Origin: Acidovorax radicis N35
Lineage (GTDB): Bacteria; Pseudomonadota; Gammaproteobacteria; Burkholderiales; Burkholderiaceae_C
NCBI RefSeq assembly: GCF_000204195.1
Contig: NZ_AFBG01000007.1
Coordinates: forward strand, 1-64,000
Direction of reading: 5' to 3'
Length of the DNA: 64,000 nucleotides
The first letter of the stretch is position 1. Each line of letters opens with the position of its first letter. Position numbers and translations under genes: made by a program. The notes beneath the pieces were generated by a model that saw only the letters and a list, made by a program, of their open reading frames with translations, was not told where the DNA came from and did no database searches. Below are positions 36,498 to 44,290 of the stretch, in pieces.

Positions 36498-37334
36498 TTA
36501 CTGCGTCATTGTCTCCAGAAGCAGCTCGTCAATCGGGGCGGGGCGGCCCAGGGCGTATCCCTGGGCAAAGTGCACGCCCAGTCCTGTCAGCAGGTTCACG
36601 ATGGCCTGGCTTTCGGCAAACTCCGCGACGGTCTTTTTGCCCATCAGGCAACCGATTTCGTGAATGGACTTCACCATGGCAAAGCTCACGGGGTCATCTG
36701 CCATGTGCTTCACGAACTGCCCGTCGATCTTGAGCATGTCCACCGCCAGCTCGCGCAGGTAGGCGTACGACGACAGTCCGCTGCCAAAGTCGTCCAGGGC
36801 GAACTGGCAGCCCCGGGCGCGCAGTGCGTGGAAGAAGCGGTTGGCCGCCGCCAGGTCGCCCATGGCGGCCGTTTCGGTGATCTCGAAACACAGGCGGTCG
36901 CAGCGTACCGAGGTCTGGTCCATGGCCTGCAGCACCTGGCTCAAAAAAGCGGCATCGCCCACGGACTGGCCTGACAGGTTGATGCAGCACAGCTCCACGC
37001 GATCCTGGTGCTCTGCCATCCAGGCCAGGGCGTTCTTGATGACCCATCGGTCCACCCGGGCCGCCAGGTGGTAGCGCTCCACTGCGGGCATGAATTCGCC
37101 CGGCGAGACCAGTTGGCCGTCGGCGGTGCGCATGCGCAGCAGGATCTCGCAATGCAGGCCATGGGGCTGGCTGCCATGTGCCGGGCCCAGGCGGGTGATG
37201 GGCTGGCCAAACAGCTCAAACCGGTCGTGCTGCAGCGCATGCTCTATGCGGCTGACCCATTCCATGACGCCATAGCGCTGCGCCAGAGCAGGGTCGTTCT
37301 CGGCATAGACATGGATGCGGTTGCGGCCCCCCAT
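36498..37334 (-). CDS. EAL domain part of a frameshifted GAF-PAS-GGDEF-EAL gene
   Basis: A 278-residue reading frame, almost all one EAL phosphodiesterase domain. The EAL signature reads EIL (CEILLRM), a tolerated variant. INLSGQSV, EITETAAM, DDFGSGLSSYAYL and LKIDGQF are present, so the site may be active against c-di-GMP. Its first residues (GRNRIHVYAEND) are the normal end of the GGDEF domain encoded just upstream in another frame, so the two parts were once one protein. An ATG (37334) at the junction could let ribosomes restart. If the shift is a sequence error, this is simply the C-terminal half. Confidence 0.8.
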   Translation of the reverse strand: MGGRNRIHVYAENDPALAQRYGVMEWVSRIEHALQHDRFELFGQPITRLGPAHGSQPHGLHCEILLRMRTADGQLVSPGEFMPAVERYHLAARVDRWVIKNALAWMAEHQDRVELCCINLSGQSVGDAAFLSQVLQAMDQTSVRCDRLCFEITETAAMGDLAAANRFFHALRARGCQFALDDFGSGLSSYAYLRELAVDMLKIDGQFVKHMADDPVSFAMVKSIHEIGCLMGKKTVAEFAESQAIVNLLTGLGVHFAQGYALGRPAPIDELLLETMTQ

Positions 37335-38778
37335 CCTTGGCCACGTAGCACGCGCTGTCTGCCGCCTGCAGCAAGGCGCCCACGCTTTCGGTGGCGGCGT
37401 CGAGCATCACCGCCCCAATGCTGACACTCACGCTGAACACATGGTCGCGCCAACCAAAACGGAAAGCGGCCAGGCCCTGCTGCATGCGCTCGGCCAACTG
37501 CAGGGCCTGCTGCAGATCCTGTTGCCACAGCAGGATGCCGAACTCGTCGCCCCCCAATCGGCACAGCAGGTCCTGGGGCTGCAGGTGGGCCAGGAACAGG
37601 CGCGCCACCTGCCGCAGCAGCTCGTCGCCTGCGGCATGGCCGCAGGTGTCGTTGATCACCTTGAAGTTGTCGAGATCGAGGTAGCACACGCAGTGGTGGG
37701 CCCTGGCGTCGCGCGTGGCGGCGAAGGCCTGGGCCAGCAGGTGTTCGAATGCACGGCGGTTGCCCAGGCTCGTGAGCGTGTCGTGCATGGCCTGGAACTC
37801 CATTTCGCGGCTCAGCCGGCTGGCTTCGGTCACATCGCGAAACACCAGCACCACGCCATCGGCATGCCCGCCCGGGCGCAGCAGCGGCGAGGCCGACAGG
37901 TCCATCAGCAGGGGCGCACCCGCCTGGGGCGTGGACCGCAGCTTGCCATGCAACTGGGTGCTACCTTGTGCGAGCGCGCGGCCCACCAGGTCGGGCGCAG
38001 TGTCAGCGCCGGCTTCGATGGCCAAGCCCAGGACCTCCTGGTGCCTGCGCCCGCAGGCTGCGGTCAGCGACCACCCCGTCAGCGCCTGGGCGGCGGGGTT
38101 GAGGTACTGCACCAGCCCTGCAGCGTCGGTGGTGACCACGGCGTCGCTGATCGAGTGCAGGGTGACCTGCAGGCGTTCCTTCTCCTGCAGCAGAGCCTCT
38201 TCGGCTTCGCGCTGCGCGGTCATGAAGCGTACCCGGTCCAGTGCCACGGCCAGATGCCCGGCGGTGGCCTGCATCAGCGCAATCTGCCAGGGCTTGGGGG
38301 GGCGCACGCCTTCCTCGTCGCCATAGGTGCCCATGCCCAGTGCGCCCAGGCGCTGGTTGGCCATGATCAGCGGCACATTGACGATGGTGCGGTTGTGCAG
38401 CACGGCTACCACAGCCTTGTTGGTGCGTGGGTCGGTGCGGGCGTCTTCCACCACCACGACGTGCGTGGCCTGCATGATTTCCTCGAGCAGCGCATCTCCC
38501 TTCACGGGGATCTTCATGGTCTGCAACTGGCGGCTCAGGGCGCTCTCCTCGCCGCCGCTGGTGTGGGTCAGGAAGTCCAGCATCCCCGAGGCGTCATCGA
38601 TCAGTGCCAGCCAGACATGGCGGTAGTCAAAAACGCTTTCCCCCATGGGTTTCACGGCGTCGAGCACATCGGACAGGGTCCAGGCGCGTTCCAGGCGTTT
38701 GCACAGCTGGAGCAGGGCGTCTGAGTGCCTGCGCTCTTGCGGGTCGTGTGGCGCCATCGGATCGGGGGGCAATGTCAT
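37216..38778 (-). CDS. GAF-PAS-GGDEF part of the frameshifted c-di-GMP gene
   Basis: About 520 residues. Order: GAF (about 20-190), PAS (about 205-325), GGDEF (about 335-490). GGDEF is intact (CRLGGDEFGILL), but the inhibitory RxxD site is replaced by QPQD. After the typical SACYVAKDGG the frame goes off into about 37 unrelated residues (PQPHPCLCRERP...) and stops at 37216. One base fewer in the run at 37327-37332 would join it to the EAL part and give one protein of about 760 residues. Starts at ATG 38778; ATG 38757 is an alternative. The GAF domain suggests sensing of a small ligand. Confidence 0.8.
   Translation of the reverse strand: MTLPPDPMAPHDPQERRHSDALLQLCKRLERAWTLSDVLDAVKPMGESVFDYRHVWLALIDDASGMLDFLTHTSGGEESALSRQLQTMKIPVKGDALLEEIMQATHVVVVEDARTDPRTNKAVVAVLHNRTIVNVPLIMANQRLGALGMGTYGDEEGVRPPKPWQIALMQATAGHLAVALDRVRFMTAQREAEEALLQEKERLQVTLHSISDAVVTTDAAGLVQYLNPAAQALTGWSLTAACGRRHQEVLGLAIEAGADTAPDLVGRALAQGSTQLHGKLRSTPQAGAPLLMDLSASPLLRPGGHADGVVLVFRDVTEASRLSREMEFQAMHDTLTSLGNRRAFEHLLAQAFAATRDARAHHCVCYLDLDNFKVINDTCGHAAGDELLRQVARLFLAHLQPQDLLCRLGGDEFGILLWQQDLQQALQLAERMQQGLAAFRFGWRDHVFSVSVSIGAVMLDAATESVGALLQAADSACYVAKDGGPQPHPCLCRERPCSGAALWRHGMGQPHRACAAARPV
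37327..37332 (-). other. Run of six C (G on the coding strand) at the GGDEF-EAL frameshift
   Basis: With five bases the codons read AAG GAT GGG GGC CGC AAC and the frame passes smoothly from GGDEF into EAL. With six the frame breaks. Causes could be a sequencing error, a real mutation or a slippery phase-variable tract. Confidence 0.85.
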
Positions 38779-39015
38779 GGGATGGGGCGAAGGGCGCTTT
38801 CCGGGAACTTGTGGGAGCCACAAGGGGAGGCAGGACCGGGGCACCATCGTGAAGCCGCCGGTATGCCGATGTTGCCGAGCATAGGTACCAGACCTGCAAC
38901 CCGCATGGTGGAAACCACCAATGGGCGCTGTGTTGCCTCAGGAAGGGGCCAGTGGTTTCTCCGGGGTAACGGACTGTGGGCTGGGCGACACAGGCAAAAG
39001 CGGGGTGGTGGTTTT

Positions 39016-39036
39016 AAATGAGAATTGTTATCATTT
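39016..39036 (+). promoter_or_regulatory. Predicted Fur box before the ZIP transporter gene
   Basis: AATGAGAATTGTTATCATT within perfect AAATGA/TCATTT arms is very close to the Fur consensus dyad. It lies 55 bp before the ATG, where Fur bound to iron would block the promoter. The rest of the 313-bp divergent gap (38779-39091) shows nothing else recognisable. Confidence 0.8.
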
Positions 39037-39091
39037 GATTGCCTGAGTACGCTACCTTCGTCCACCGCAAAAGGCTCTACCGGAGCCCGTC

Positions 39092-40039
39092 ATGCACCCT
39101 TTCCCTCCCTCCAGCTCTACCGACGACGTGCCTGGGTCGCGTGCGCTGGTATCCCGGCGCCAAGGGATGCCCCATCTTCAGGGTCGGCAGTGGGTGGGGC
39201 TGGCCATCGTGCTTGCGGGGCTGGTGGTTGCCACCGCGCAAGTGTGGCAGTGGATAGCGGGACAACCCCTGGTTTTTGCCGCACTGCTGGGTGGCGTGGC
39301 GGCGGCGCTGGCCACGGCCCTCGGTACGCTGCCGGTGCTGCTGTCGCAGCGGCTGCCTGAGCGCATGCAGGATGCGCTGTTTGGCTTTGGTGCGGGCGTC
39401 ATGCTGGCCGCGTGTGCGTTCTCCCTGATCATTCCAGGCATCGCCGCCGCGCGGGCTGCCGGAGCGGGGCCCTGGGCTGCGGGTGGCGCCGTGGGCGCCT
39501 CCATTTTGCTCGGGGCGCTGGTGCTGCTGCTGATGGAGCGTTGGCTGCCGCACGAGCATTTCATCAAAGGCGTGGAAGGAGGACATACCGCGCGCACCTT
39601 GCGGCGGACATGGCTTTTTGTGTTTGCGATCGGCCTGCACAACCTGCCAGAAGGGCTCGCCATTGGTGTGGCTTATGCGGGCGGTGACAACCTGCACGCC
39701 AGTGCCCTGGCCACGGGCATTGCCATTCAGGACGTGCCGGAAGGCCTGGTGGTGGCGGTGGCTCTGCTGGCGGCGGGTTACCGGCGGGCCTTGGCCGTGG
39801 GGCTGGGCATGGCGTCGGGCCTGGTCGAGCCCGTGGGCGCGGTGCTGGGTGCGGCCGTGGTTGGCTACAGCGCGAGCCTGTTGCCGTGGGGACTGGGTTT
39901 TGCGGCGGGCGCCATGTTGTTCGTGATCAGCCACGAGATCATTCCAGAATCCCACCGCAAAGGACATGAGGCCTGGGCCACAGGCGGCCTCATGCTGGGC
40001 TTTGTGATCATGATGCTGCTGGATACGGCGCTGGGATGA
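39092..40039 (+). CDS. ZIP-family divalent metal transporter
   Basis: A 315-residue inner-membrane protein with eight hydrophobic segments. Metal-binding motifs of ZIP carriers are present: HNLPEGLAIGVA (helix 4) and QDVPEGLVVAVA (helix 5), with HEIIPESHRKGHE later. A His/Gly-bearing loop (PHEHFIKGVEGGHTARTL) lies between helices 3 and 4. ZIP proteins bring Zn, Fe or Mn into the cytoplasm. The strong Fur box 55 bp upstream points to iron-limited expression and so to iron or a broad metal range. Monocistronic, ending at a repeat copy. Confidence 0.92.
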   Translation: MHPFPPSSSTDDVPGSRALVSRRQGMPHLQGRQWVGLAIVLAGLVVATAQVWQWIAGQPLVFAALLGGVAAALATALGTLPVLLSQRLPERMQDALFGFGAGVMLAACAFSLIIPGIAAARAAGAGPWAAGGAVGASILLGALVLLLMERWLPHEHFIKGVEGGHTARTLRRTWLFVFAIGLHNLPEGLAIGVAYAGGDNLHASALATGIAIQDVPEGLVVAVALLAAGYRRALAVGLGMASGLVEPVGAVLGAAVVGYSASLLPWGLGFAAGAMLFVISHEIIPESHRKGHEAWATGGLMLGFVIMMLLDTALG

Positions 40040-40059
40040 TCCCTGCGGGCTGGAAATAA

Positions 40060-40125
40060 AATTGCTATATTAATAATAGCTGTAAATTGTTATTGGAAAG
40101 GCGATAGGGCCATTTTTTAACAATA
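40060..40125 (+). repeat. Dispersed two-hairpin repeat, copy 6
   Basis: AAATTGCTATATTAATAATAG gives the first arm and loop (AATTGCTAT / ATAGC); the second hairpin is eroded (ATTGGAAAGGCGATAG), followed by GGGCCATTTTTTA. It lies between the convergent ZIP and SpmA/B genes. Confidence 0.75.
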
Positions 40126-40138
40126 TTCTCTCTGCGTT

Positions 40139-41368
40139 CTATCCGAAGAACTGGTAACACACTGCAATGGCCGCCACCACACCGGCCAGTTCGGCCAGCA
40201 GGGCGCAACTGACGGTGTGCCGTGTGCGCTGGATGCCCACCGCGCCGAAGTACACCGCCAGCACGTAGAAGGTGGTTTCGGTGCTGCCCTGGATGGTGGC
40301 CGCTGCCAGCGCGGCGAAACTGTCCACCCCCTGGGTCTGCATGGTCTCGATGAGCATGGCGCGCGCGGCGCTGCCGGAAAACGGCTTGACCAGCGCGGTG
40401 GGCAGCGCATCGACGAACCGGGTGTCCGCGCCCAGCATCTGCACGCACCAGCGGATGCCGTCCAACACATAACCCAGCGCCCCCGATGCGCGAAACACTC
40501 CCACGGCACACAGCATGGCCACCAGGTAAGGCAGCAGGCCCTTGGCCACATCGAAGCCTTCGCGCGCGCCTTCGATGAACGCTTCGTACACGGCCACCTT
40601 GCGCCACGCGCCGATGGCCACAAACAGCACGATCAGCGCAAACAGCGTGAGGTTGCCCAGCAAGGACGACAACTGGGCCAGCGCGGTGGCGCTCAAGGTG
40701 GTTAGCAGCGCCATGAAGCCGCCCAGCACCAGGGCCACAGGCAGCAGATAGGCCAGCACCACGGGGCTCCACAAAGGCAAGCGCTGCACCACCGCCACGC
40801 TGAGCAGCCCCACCAGCGTGGAAGCCGATGTGGCCAGCAGGATCGGCAGGAACACCAGGGTAGGGTCGGGTGCGCCCTGCTGCATGCGGTACATGAAGAT
40901 CGTCACCGGCAGCAGCGTGAGCGAGGAGGCGTTAAGCACCAGGAACAGGATCTGCGCGTTGGTGGCGGTGTCGGGCTCTGGGTTCAGCTCCTGCAGGGCT
41001 TTCATCGCCTTCAAGCCCATGGGGGTGGCTGCGTTGTCCAGTCCCAGGGCGTTGGCCGCAAAGTTCAGCGTCATGAGGCCCAGGGCCGGGTGGCCGCTGG
41101 GAACCCCGGGCATCAGCCGCCGAAACAGCGGCGCCAGCCAGCGCGCCAGTGCGTCCACGATGCCCGCCTTCTCGGCAATGCGCAAGAAACCCAGCCACAG
41201 CGTGAGCGTGCCAAACAACAGCACCATCACCTCGACCGACAGCTTGGCCATGGCAAACAGCGCCTCGACCATGGCGGCAAAGATCTGCGCATTGCCGCCC
41301 ACCAGCCATTGCGCCAGGGCTGCCACGGCAGCGGTCAGGAAAAAGCCCAGCCACAAGGTGTTGAGCAT
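40139..41368 (-). CDS. SpmA-SpmB fusion, nucleoside-recognition (Gate) membrane protein
   Basis: A 409-residue protein with about ten hydrophobic segments. The first half is SpmA-like (AEKAGIVDALARWLAPLFRR, then LNFAANALGLDNAATPMGLK), the second half SpmB-like (PYLVAMLCAVGVFRASGAL, then AATIQGSTETTFYVLAVYFG). In Bacillus these are two genes for spore maturation; in non-sporing Proteobacteria the fused form is common and its role unknown, possibly transport. It starts at ATG 41368, divergent from yebC. Confidence 0.9.
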   Translation of the reverse strand: MLNTLWLGFFLTAAVAALAQWLVGGNAQIFAAMVEALFAMAKLSVEVMVLLFGTLTLWLGFLRIAEKAGIVDALARWLAPLFRRLMPGVPSGHPALGLMTLNFAANALGLDNAATPMGLKAMKALQELNPEPDTATNAQILFLVLNASSLTLLPVTIFMYRMQQGAPDPTLVFLPILLATSASTLVGLLSVAVVQRLPLWSPVVLAYLLPVALVLGGFMALLTTLSATALAQLSSLLGNLTLFALIVLFVAIGAWRKVAVYEAFIEGAREGFDVAKGLLPYLVAMLCAVGVFRASGALGYVLDGIRWCVQMLGADTRFVDALPTALVKPFSGSAARAMLIETMQTQGVDSFAALAAATIQGSTETTFYVLAVYFGAVGIQRTRHTVSCALLAELAGVVAAIAVCYQFFG

Positions 41369-41480
41369 CAGTGATCCTGAAGGATGGAGGAGCGGAGTGC
41401 ATGCATGGTGGCGAGGTTACCCGCCCCCAGGTCTGGCGCTGGCTTGAGCGTGGCGGCAGGGCAACGGCTCGGTCAGTGGT

Positions 41481-41492
41481 ACCCTATAGGGT
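41481..41492. promoter_or_regulatory. Perfect 12-bp palindrome between spm-like gene and yebC
   Basis: ACCCTATAGGGT in the 238-bp divergent gap. It may be an operator, or chance; nothing else stands out in this gap. Confidence 0.3.
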
Positions 41493-41606
41493 TCGGTTCA
41501 AACCTGTGCAAAGGCCTTTTTCGGGGCTTTCGGTGCCTGGATGGGCCTCCCCATATACCTATCGACAGGCGCCCTGGCGCGCCACAACTCCAAGAAAGAC
41601 ATCACC

Positions 41607-42320
41607 ATGGGCGCGCAGTGGAAAGCAAAAGGCAAGGCACAGGTGGCGGATGCCAAGGGCAAGCTGTTTGGCAAGCTGGTCAAGGAAATCACCGTGGCCG
41701 CACGCGGCGGCGCTGACCCGGCCGGCAACTCCCGCCTGCGCCTGGTGGTGGAGCAGGCCCGCAAGGCCTCGATGCCCAAGGACACGCTGGAGCGCGCCAT
41801 CAAGAAGGGCTCCGGCACGGGCGCTGACGCCGTCAACTACGAACGTGTGATCTACGAAGGCTTTGCACCCCACCAGGTCGCGGTGATGGTCGAATGCCTG
41901 ACCGACAACGTGAACCGCACGGCACCTGAAATGCGCGTGCTGTTCCGCAAGGGGCAACTGGGCACGTCCGGCTCGGTGGCCTGGGACTTCAACCACGTCG
42001 GCATGATCGAGGCCGAACCCGCCACGCCCGGCGCAGACCCCGAGCTGGCCGCCATCGAGGCAGGTGCACAAGACTTTGAAGCGGGCGACGAAGAAGGCAC
42101 CACCACCTTCTGGACCGACCCCACCGACCTTGACCTGGTGAGCCGTGCGCTGCCCGCCCATGGTTTCAATGTGCTGTCGGTCAAGCTGGGCTACAAGCCC
42201 AAGAACCCCGTGAACCCCGCCAACCTGACGGCCGAACAGCTCGAAGAGGTGGAGAACTTCCTGGCTGCCATCGATTCCAACGACGACGTGCAGAACGTTT
42301 TTGTGAGCCTGGGCGGCTGA
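41607..42320 (+). CDS. YebC/PmpR-family DNA-binding regulatory protein
   Basis: A 237-residue protein, the normal size. It starts [12 protein letters not shown] (most homologues MAGHSKWANIKH-like) and has the conserved [31 protein letters not shown] and [19 protein letters not shown] segments. YebC proteins bind DNA as regulators in some bacteria; some members aid translation of difficult peptide stretches. The function here is not defined. The start at ATG 41607 keeps the conserved N-terminus. The J-domain gene follows after 67 bp. Confidence 0.95.
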   Translation: MGAQWKAKGKAQVADAKGKLFGKLVKEITVAARGGADPAGNSRLRLVVEQARKASMPKDTLERAIKKGSGTGADAVNYERVIYEGFAPHQVAVMVECLTDNVNRTAPEMRVLFRKGQLGTSGSVAWDFNHVGMIEAEPATPGADPELAAIEAGAQDFEAGDEEGTTTFWTDPTDLDLVSRALPAHGFNVLSVKLGYKPKNPVNPANLTAEQLEEVENFLAAIDSNDDVQNVFVSLGG

Positions 42321-42387
42321 TGGCGGTGGTTTGCTGGTTCCGCGCGCAGTGCCGGTTCCGCCCCGTCCCCGCTCCATCCAATCTTCC

Positions 42388-42678
42388 ATGAACGCAGACC
42401 ACTACGCCGCCCTTGGGCTGGCGGCCAACGCATCGCTGGCCGACATCAAGAAGGCCTTCCGGCAGAAGGCGTCGTTCTATCACCCGGACCGCAACGACGC
42501 CCCCGACGCCGCGCAGCGCTTCCAGGCGGTGCAAAAGGCCTACGAGGTTTTGTCGGACGACACCGCCCGGCAGGCCTACGACGACAACCGCCGCCGCAAC
42601 CTGCTGGACGACCCGCTGCAGACCGCCCAAGAGATCTGGCAAGCCTATTCCACGCGCATTTTGACGCCCACTCCGTGA
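42388..42678 (+). CDS. Small J-domain protein
   Basis: A 96-residue protein that is one DnaJ domain and a short tail. The HPD tripeptide that stimulates Hsp70 ATPase is present in FYHPDRND (about residues 33-35), with the flanking helices ADIKKAFRQKAS and AYEVLSDDTARQAYDD. There is no Gly/Phe or zinc-finger part, so it is a specialised co-chaperone. Its stop overlaps the next gene's GTG start by 4 bp (GTGA), so the two are made together. Confidence 0.93.
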   Translation: MNADHYAALGLAANASLADIKKAFRQKASFYHPDRNDAPDAAQRFQAVQKAYEVLSDDTARQAYDDNRRRNLLDDPLQTAQEIWQAYSTRILTPTP

Positions 42679-43259
42679 AACTTTCCCCTTACTTTTATGA
42701 CCTGCGCTCCGCCTACCAGGCCGAGCTGGATGACCTGCTGTCCGACTCCGAAGGCAAGGACGTCTTGCGCAAGCGGTTGGCCGAAAAGCGCAACGAGATT
42801 GCCTTTCTGGTGCAGATGATGGAGCCGGCGCCCGAGATGGTGGCGGTGGTCTTTCATCGCGGCTTTCGGTTCTCCAAACCTGCCGCGGTGGAACACCTGC
42901 TGGGTTTGCCGGTGGACGAATTGCCCGACTGGCACAGCCTCACGCATGCCATCACGCTGGAGCCCTGGGCTACCAGCCTGGCGCAGACCGTGCTGCGCGA
43001 ACCGCAGGGCGCCCGCTTCATGGCCGTGGCTGCCGGGCTGGAATACCTGCAGCAGCACGCCCGTCTGGCGCCCCAGGCGGCCTCGCATGCCGATGGCGAT
43101 GGTGACGGCGATGCGGAGGACGGTGAAGACGCCGCAGAGCATGATGACGACTACGACGCGCTGAGCGCCGATGACGCCGCTGATCCGAAGAACAGCCGCA
43201 GCCGCGAAGAGGCCAGTTCCAACTGGCTGTCGGACGTGGGCTTTGACCGGAAGGACTAG
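42675..43259 (+). CDS. Unrecognised protein with an acidic tail, coupled to the J-domain gene
   Basis: A 194-residue soluble protein that I do not recognise. Residues 1-140 are mixed alpha/beta with MVAVVFHRGFRFSKPAAVEHLL in the middle; residues 140-165 are a run of Asp, Glu, Gly and His (DGDGDGDAEDGED), and the end is polar. GTG 42675 overlaps the J-domain stop by 4 bp. Translational coupling suggests a partner or client of the J-domain protein. Family assignment needs a profile search. Confidence 0.75.
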   Translation: MKLSPYFYDLRSAYQAELDDLLSDSEGKDVLRKRLAEKRNEIAFLVQMMEPAPEMVAVVFHRGFRFSKPAAVEHLLGLPVDELPDWHSLTHAITLEPWATSLAQTVLREPQGARFMAVAAGLEYLQQHARLAPQAASHADGDGDGDAEDGEDAAEHDDDYDALSADDAADPKNSRSREEASSNWLSDVGFDRKD

Positions 43260-43332
43260 CCCAGGGGATGATGCCCCCCTGTGTCGCTTCGCGCCTTCCC
43301 CCCAGGGGGACGCCGCCAGCGCGGCGCGCTTG
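43259..43332 (-). repeat. GC-rich repeat family B, copy 3
   Basis: Read leftward, GTCCCCCTGGGGGGAAGGCG and CGAAGCGACACAGGGGGG match copies 1 and 2. It sits in the 103-bp gap between two unrecognised genes on the plus strand. Confidence 0.7.
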
Positions 43333-43362
43333 GCGCAACGGACCAATGAAAAGGAATTTCGC

Positions 43363-44121
43363 ATGAGCAACAACACCCATCTCGCCCTCATCACCAAAAC
43401 CACCAGCCTCATCGCGGCGGGCGACATCGTGGGCGCTGAATCGGCGCTGGCCGAACTGGCCGATACCGATGGGGATGGTGCGCTCATGGTGGTGCTGGAC
43501 CAGCTGGCGCCCAAGGACATCCTGGCCGTGATGCGCGAGTACGACGACTCCAAGGCTTCGGTGGTCAACCTGCTGGTCACGCCGGAACAATTTGCCCGGG
43601 CCATGGTGCTGGAGAAGCAATACAAGGACCTCACGCACACCCACCTGCGCAACATGGTCAACGCCGTCATCTTTCGTGACGATGCCGACCCGGTGGAGTT
43701 CCTCACTGCCATCGGCAACCTGGAAGGCGGCGCCGAGGCACTGGCCAACTACTTTGCCGAAAAGTGGAGCCGCATCGAAGCCTTTGCCCGCACCGGCACA
43801 TTTGACGCGGTCGAAGACTACGGCGTCACGCTGACCGACGACGAATTGCTGGCCTCTGGCTATGTGCAGCCCCGCATCGACCTGGACGAGGTCGCCGACC
43901 GTGACTGGATGCAAATGGCCTGGCTGCTGCGCTACGAGTGCCGCGACCTGTTCATCGAAACGCTGCTGGTGTTGCGCGCCAAGGCCCGCGCCTTTGACCT
44001 GGGCCTGGAAGAGGGTGATGAGCCCGCCGAGGAAGACGATGGCAAGTTCGAGACCAGCGAAACCGATCGCGGCAAGGCCACGCCGGCAGCCCGCACCTCT
44101 GACGAAGAATCCGCGATTTAG
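43363..44121 (+). CDS. Unrecognised cytoplasmic protein
   Basis: A 252-residue helical, acidic protein with no signal peptide or membrane segment. It has repeated short motifs of the type ALAELAD and DDELLASGYV, and ends in a Glu/Asp-rich tail (EEGDEPAEEDDGK). AAGGA lies 7 nt before ATG 43363. I do not recognise a family. It is the third of four same-strand genes (J-domain, two unknowns and this) and the repeat-B copies bound it on both sides. Confidence 0.75.
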   Translation: MSNNTHLALITKTTSLIAAGDIVGAESALAELADTDGDGALMVVLDQLAPKDILAVMREYDDSKASVVNLLVTPEQFARAMVLEKQYKDLTHTHLRNMVNAVIFRDDADPVEFLTAIGNLEGGAEALANYFAEKWSRIEAFARTGTFDAVEDYGVTLTDDELLASGYVQPRIDLDEVADRDWMQMAWLLRYECRDLFIETLLVLRAKARAFDLGLEEGDEPAEEDDGKFETSETDRGKATPAARTSDEESAI

Positions 44122-44230
44122 ATGACAACTCCCTGTGGCGCTTCGCGCCTTCCGCCTTCTCTCCAATTGCTGCGCAATTCGGGAAGGGGGACACCGCCAG
44201 CGCGGCGGGGCAGCCCTTGCGCGGCGGTTC
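44122..44230 (-). repeat. GC-rich repeat family B, copy 4, with an internal hairpin
   Basis: Matches copy 3 (CTGTGGCGCTTCGCGCCTTC ... GGGGGACACCGCCAGCGCGG on the plus strand) but with an extra inverted repeat AATTGCTGCGCAATT (44164-44178) in the loop. Confidence 0.65.
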
Positions 44231-44290
44231 TGGCCTGGAGCGTGCCAGTTTCATGGCCCACGAGCACTGCGAAGCGCGATAGATACTGAT

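Noticed and set aside
36498..38778. Two independent genes, one GGDEF and one EAL
   Set aside because: The first residues of the EAL frame are the normal end of the GGDEF domain, so they were one gene; listed as two reading frames only because the frame is broken.
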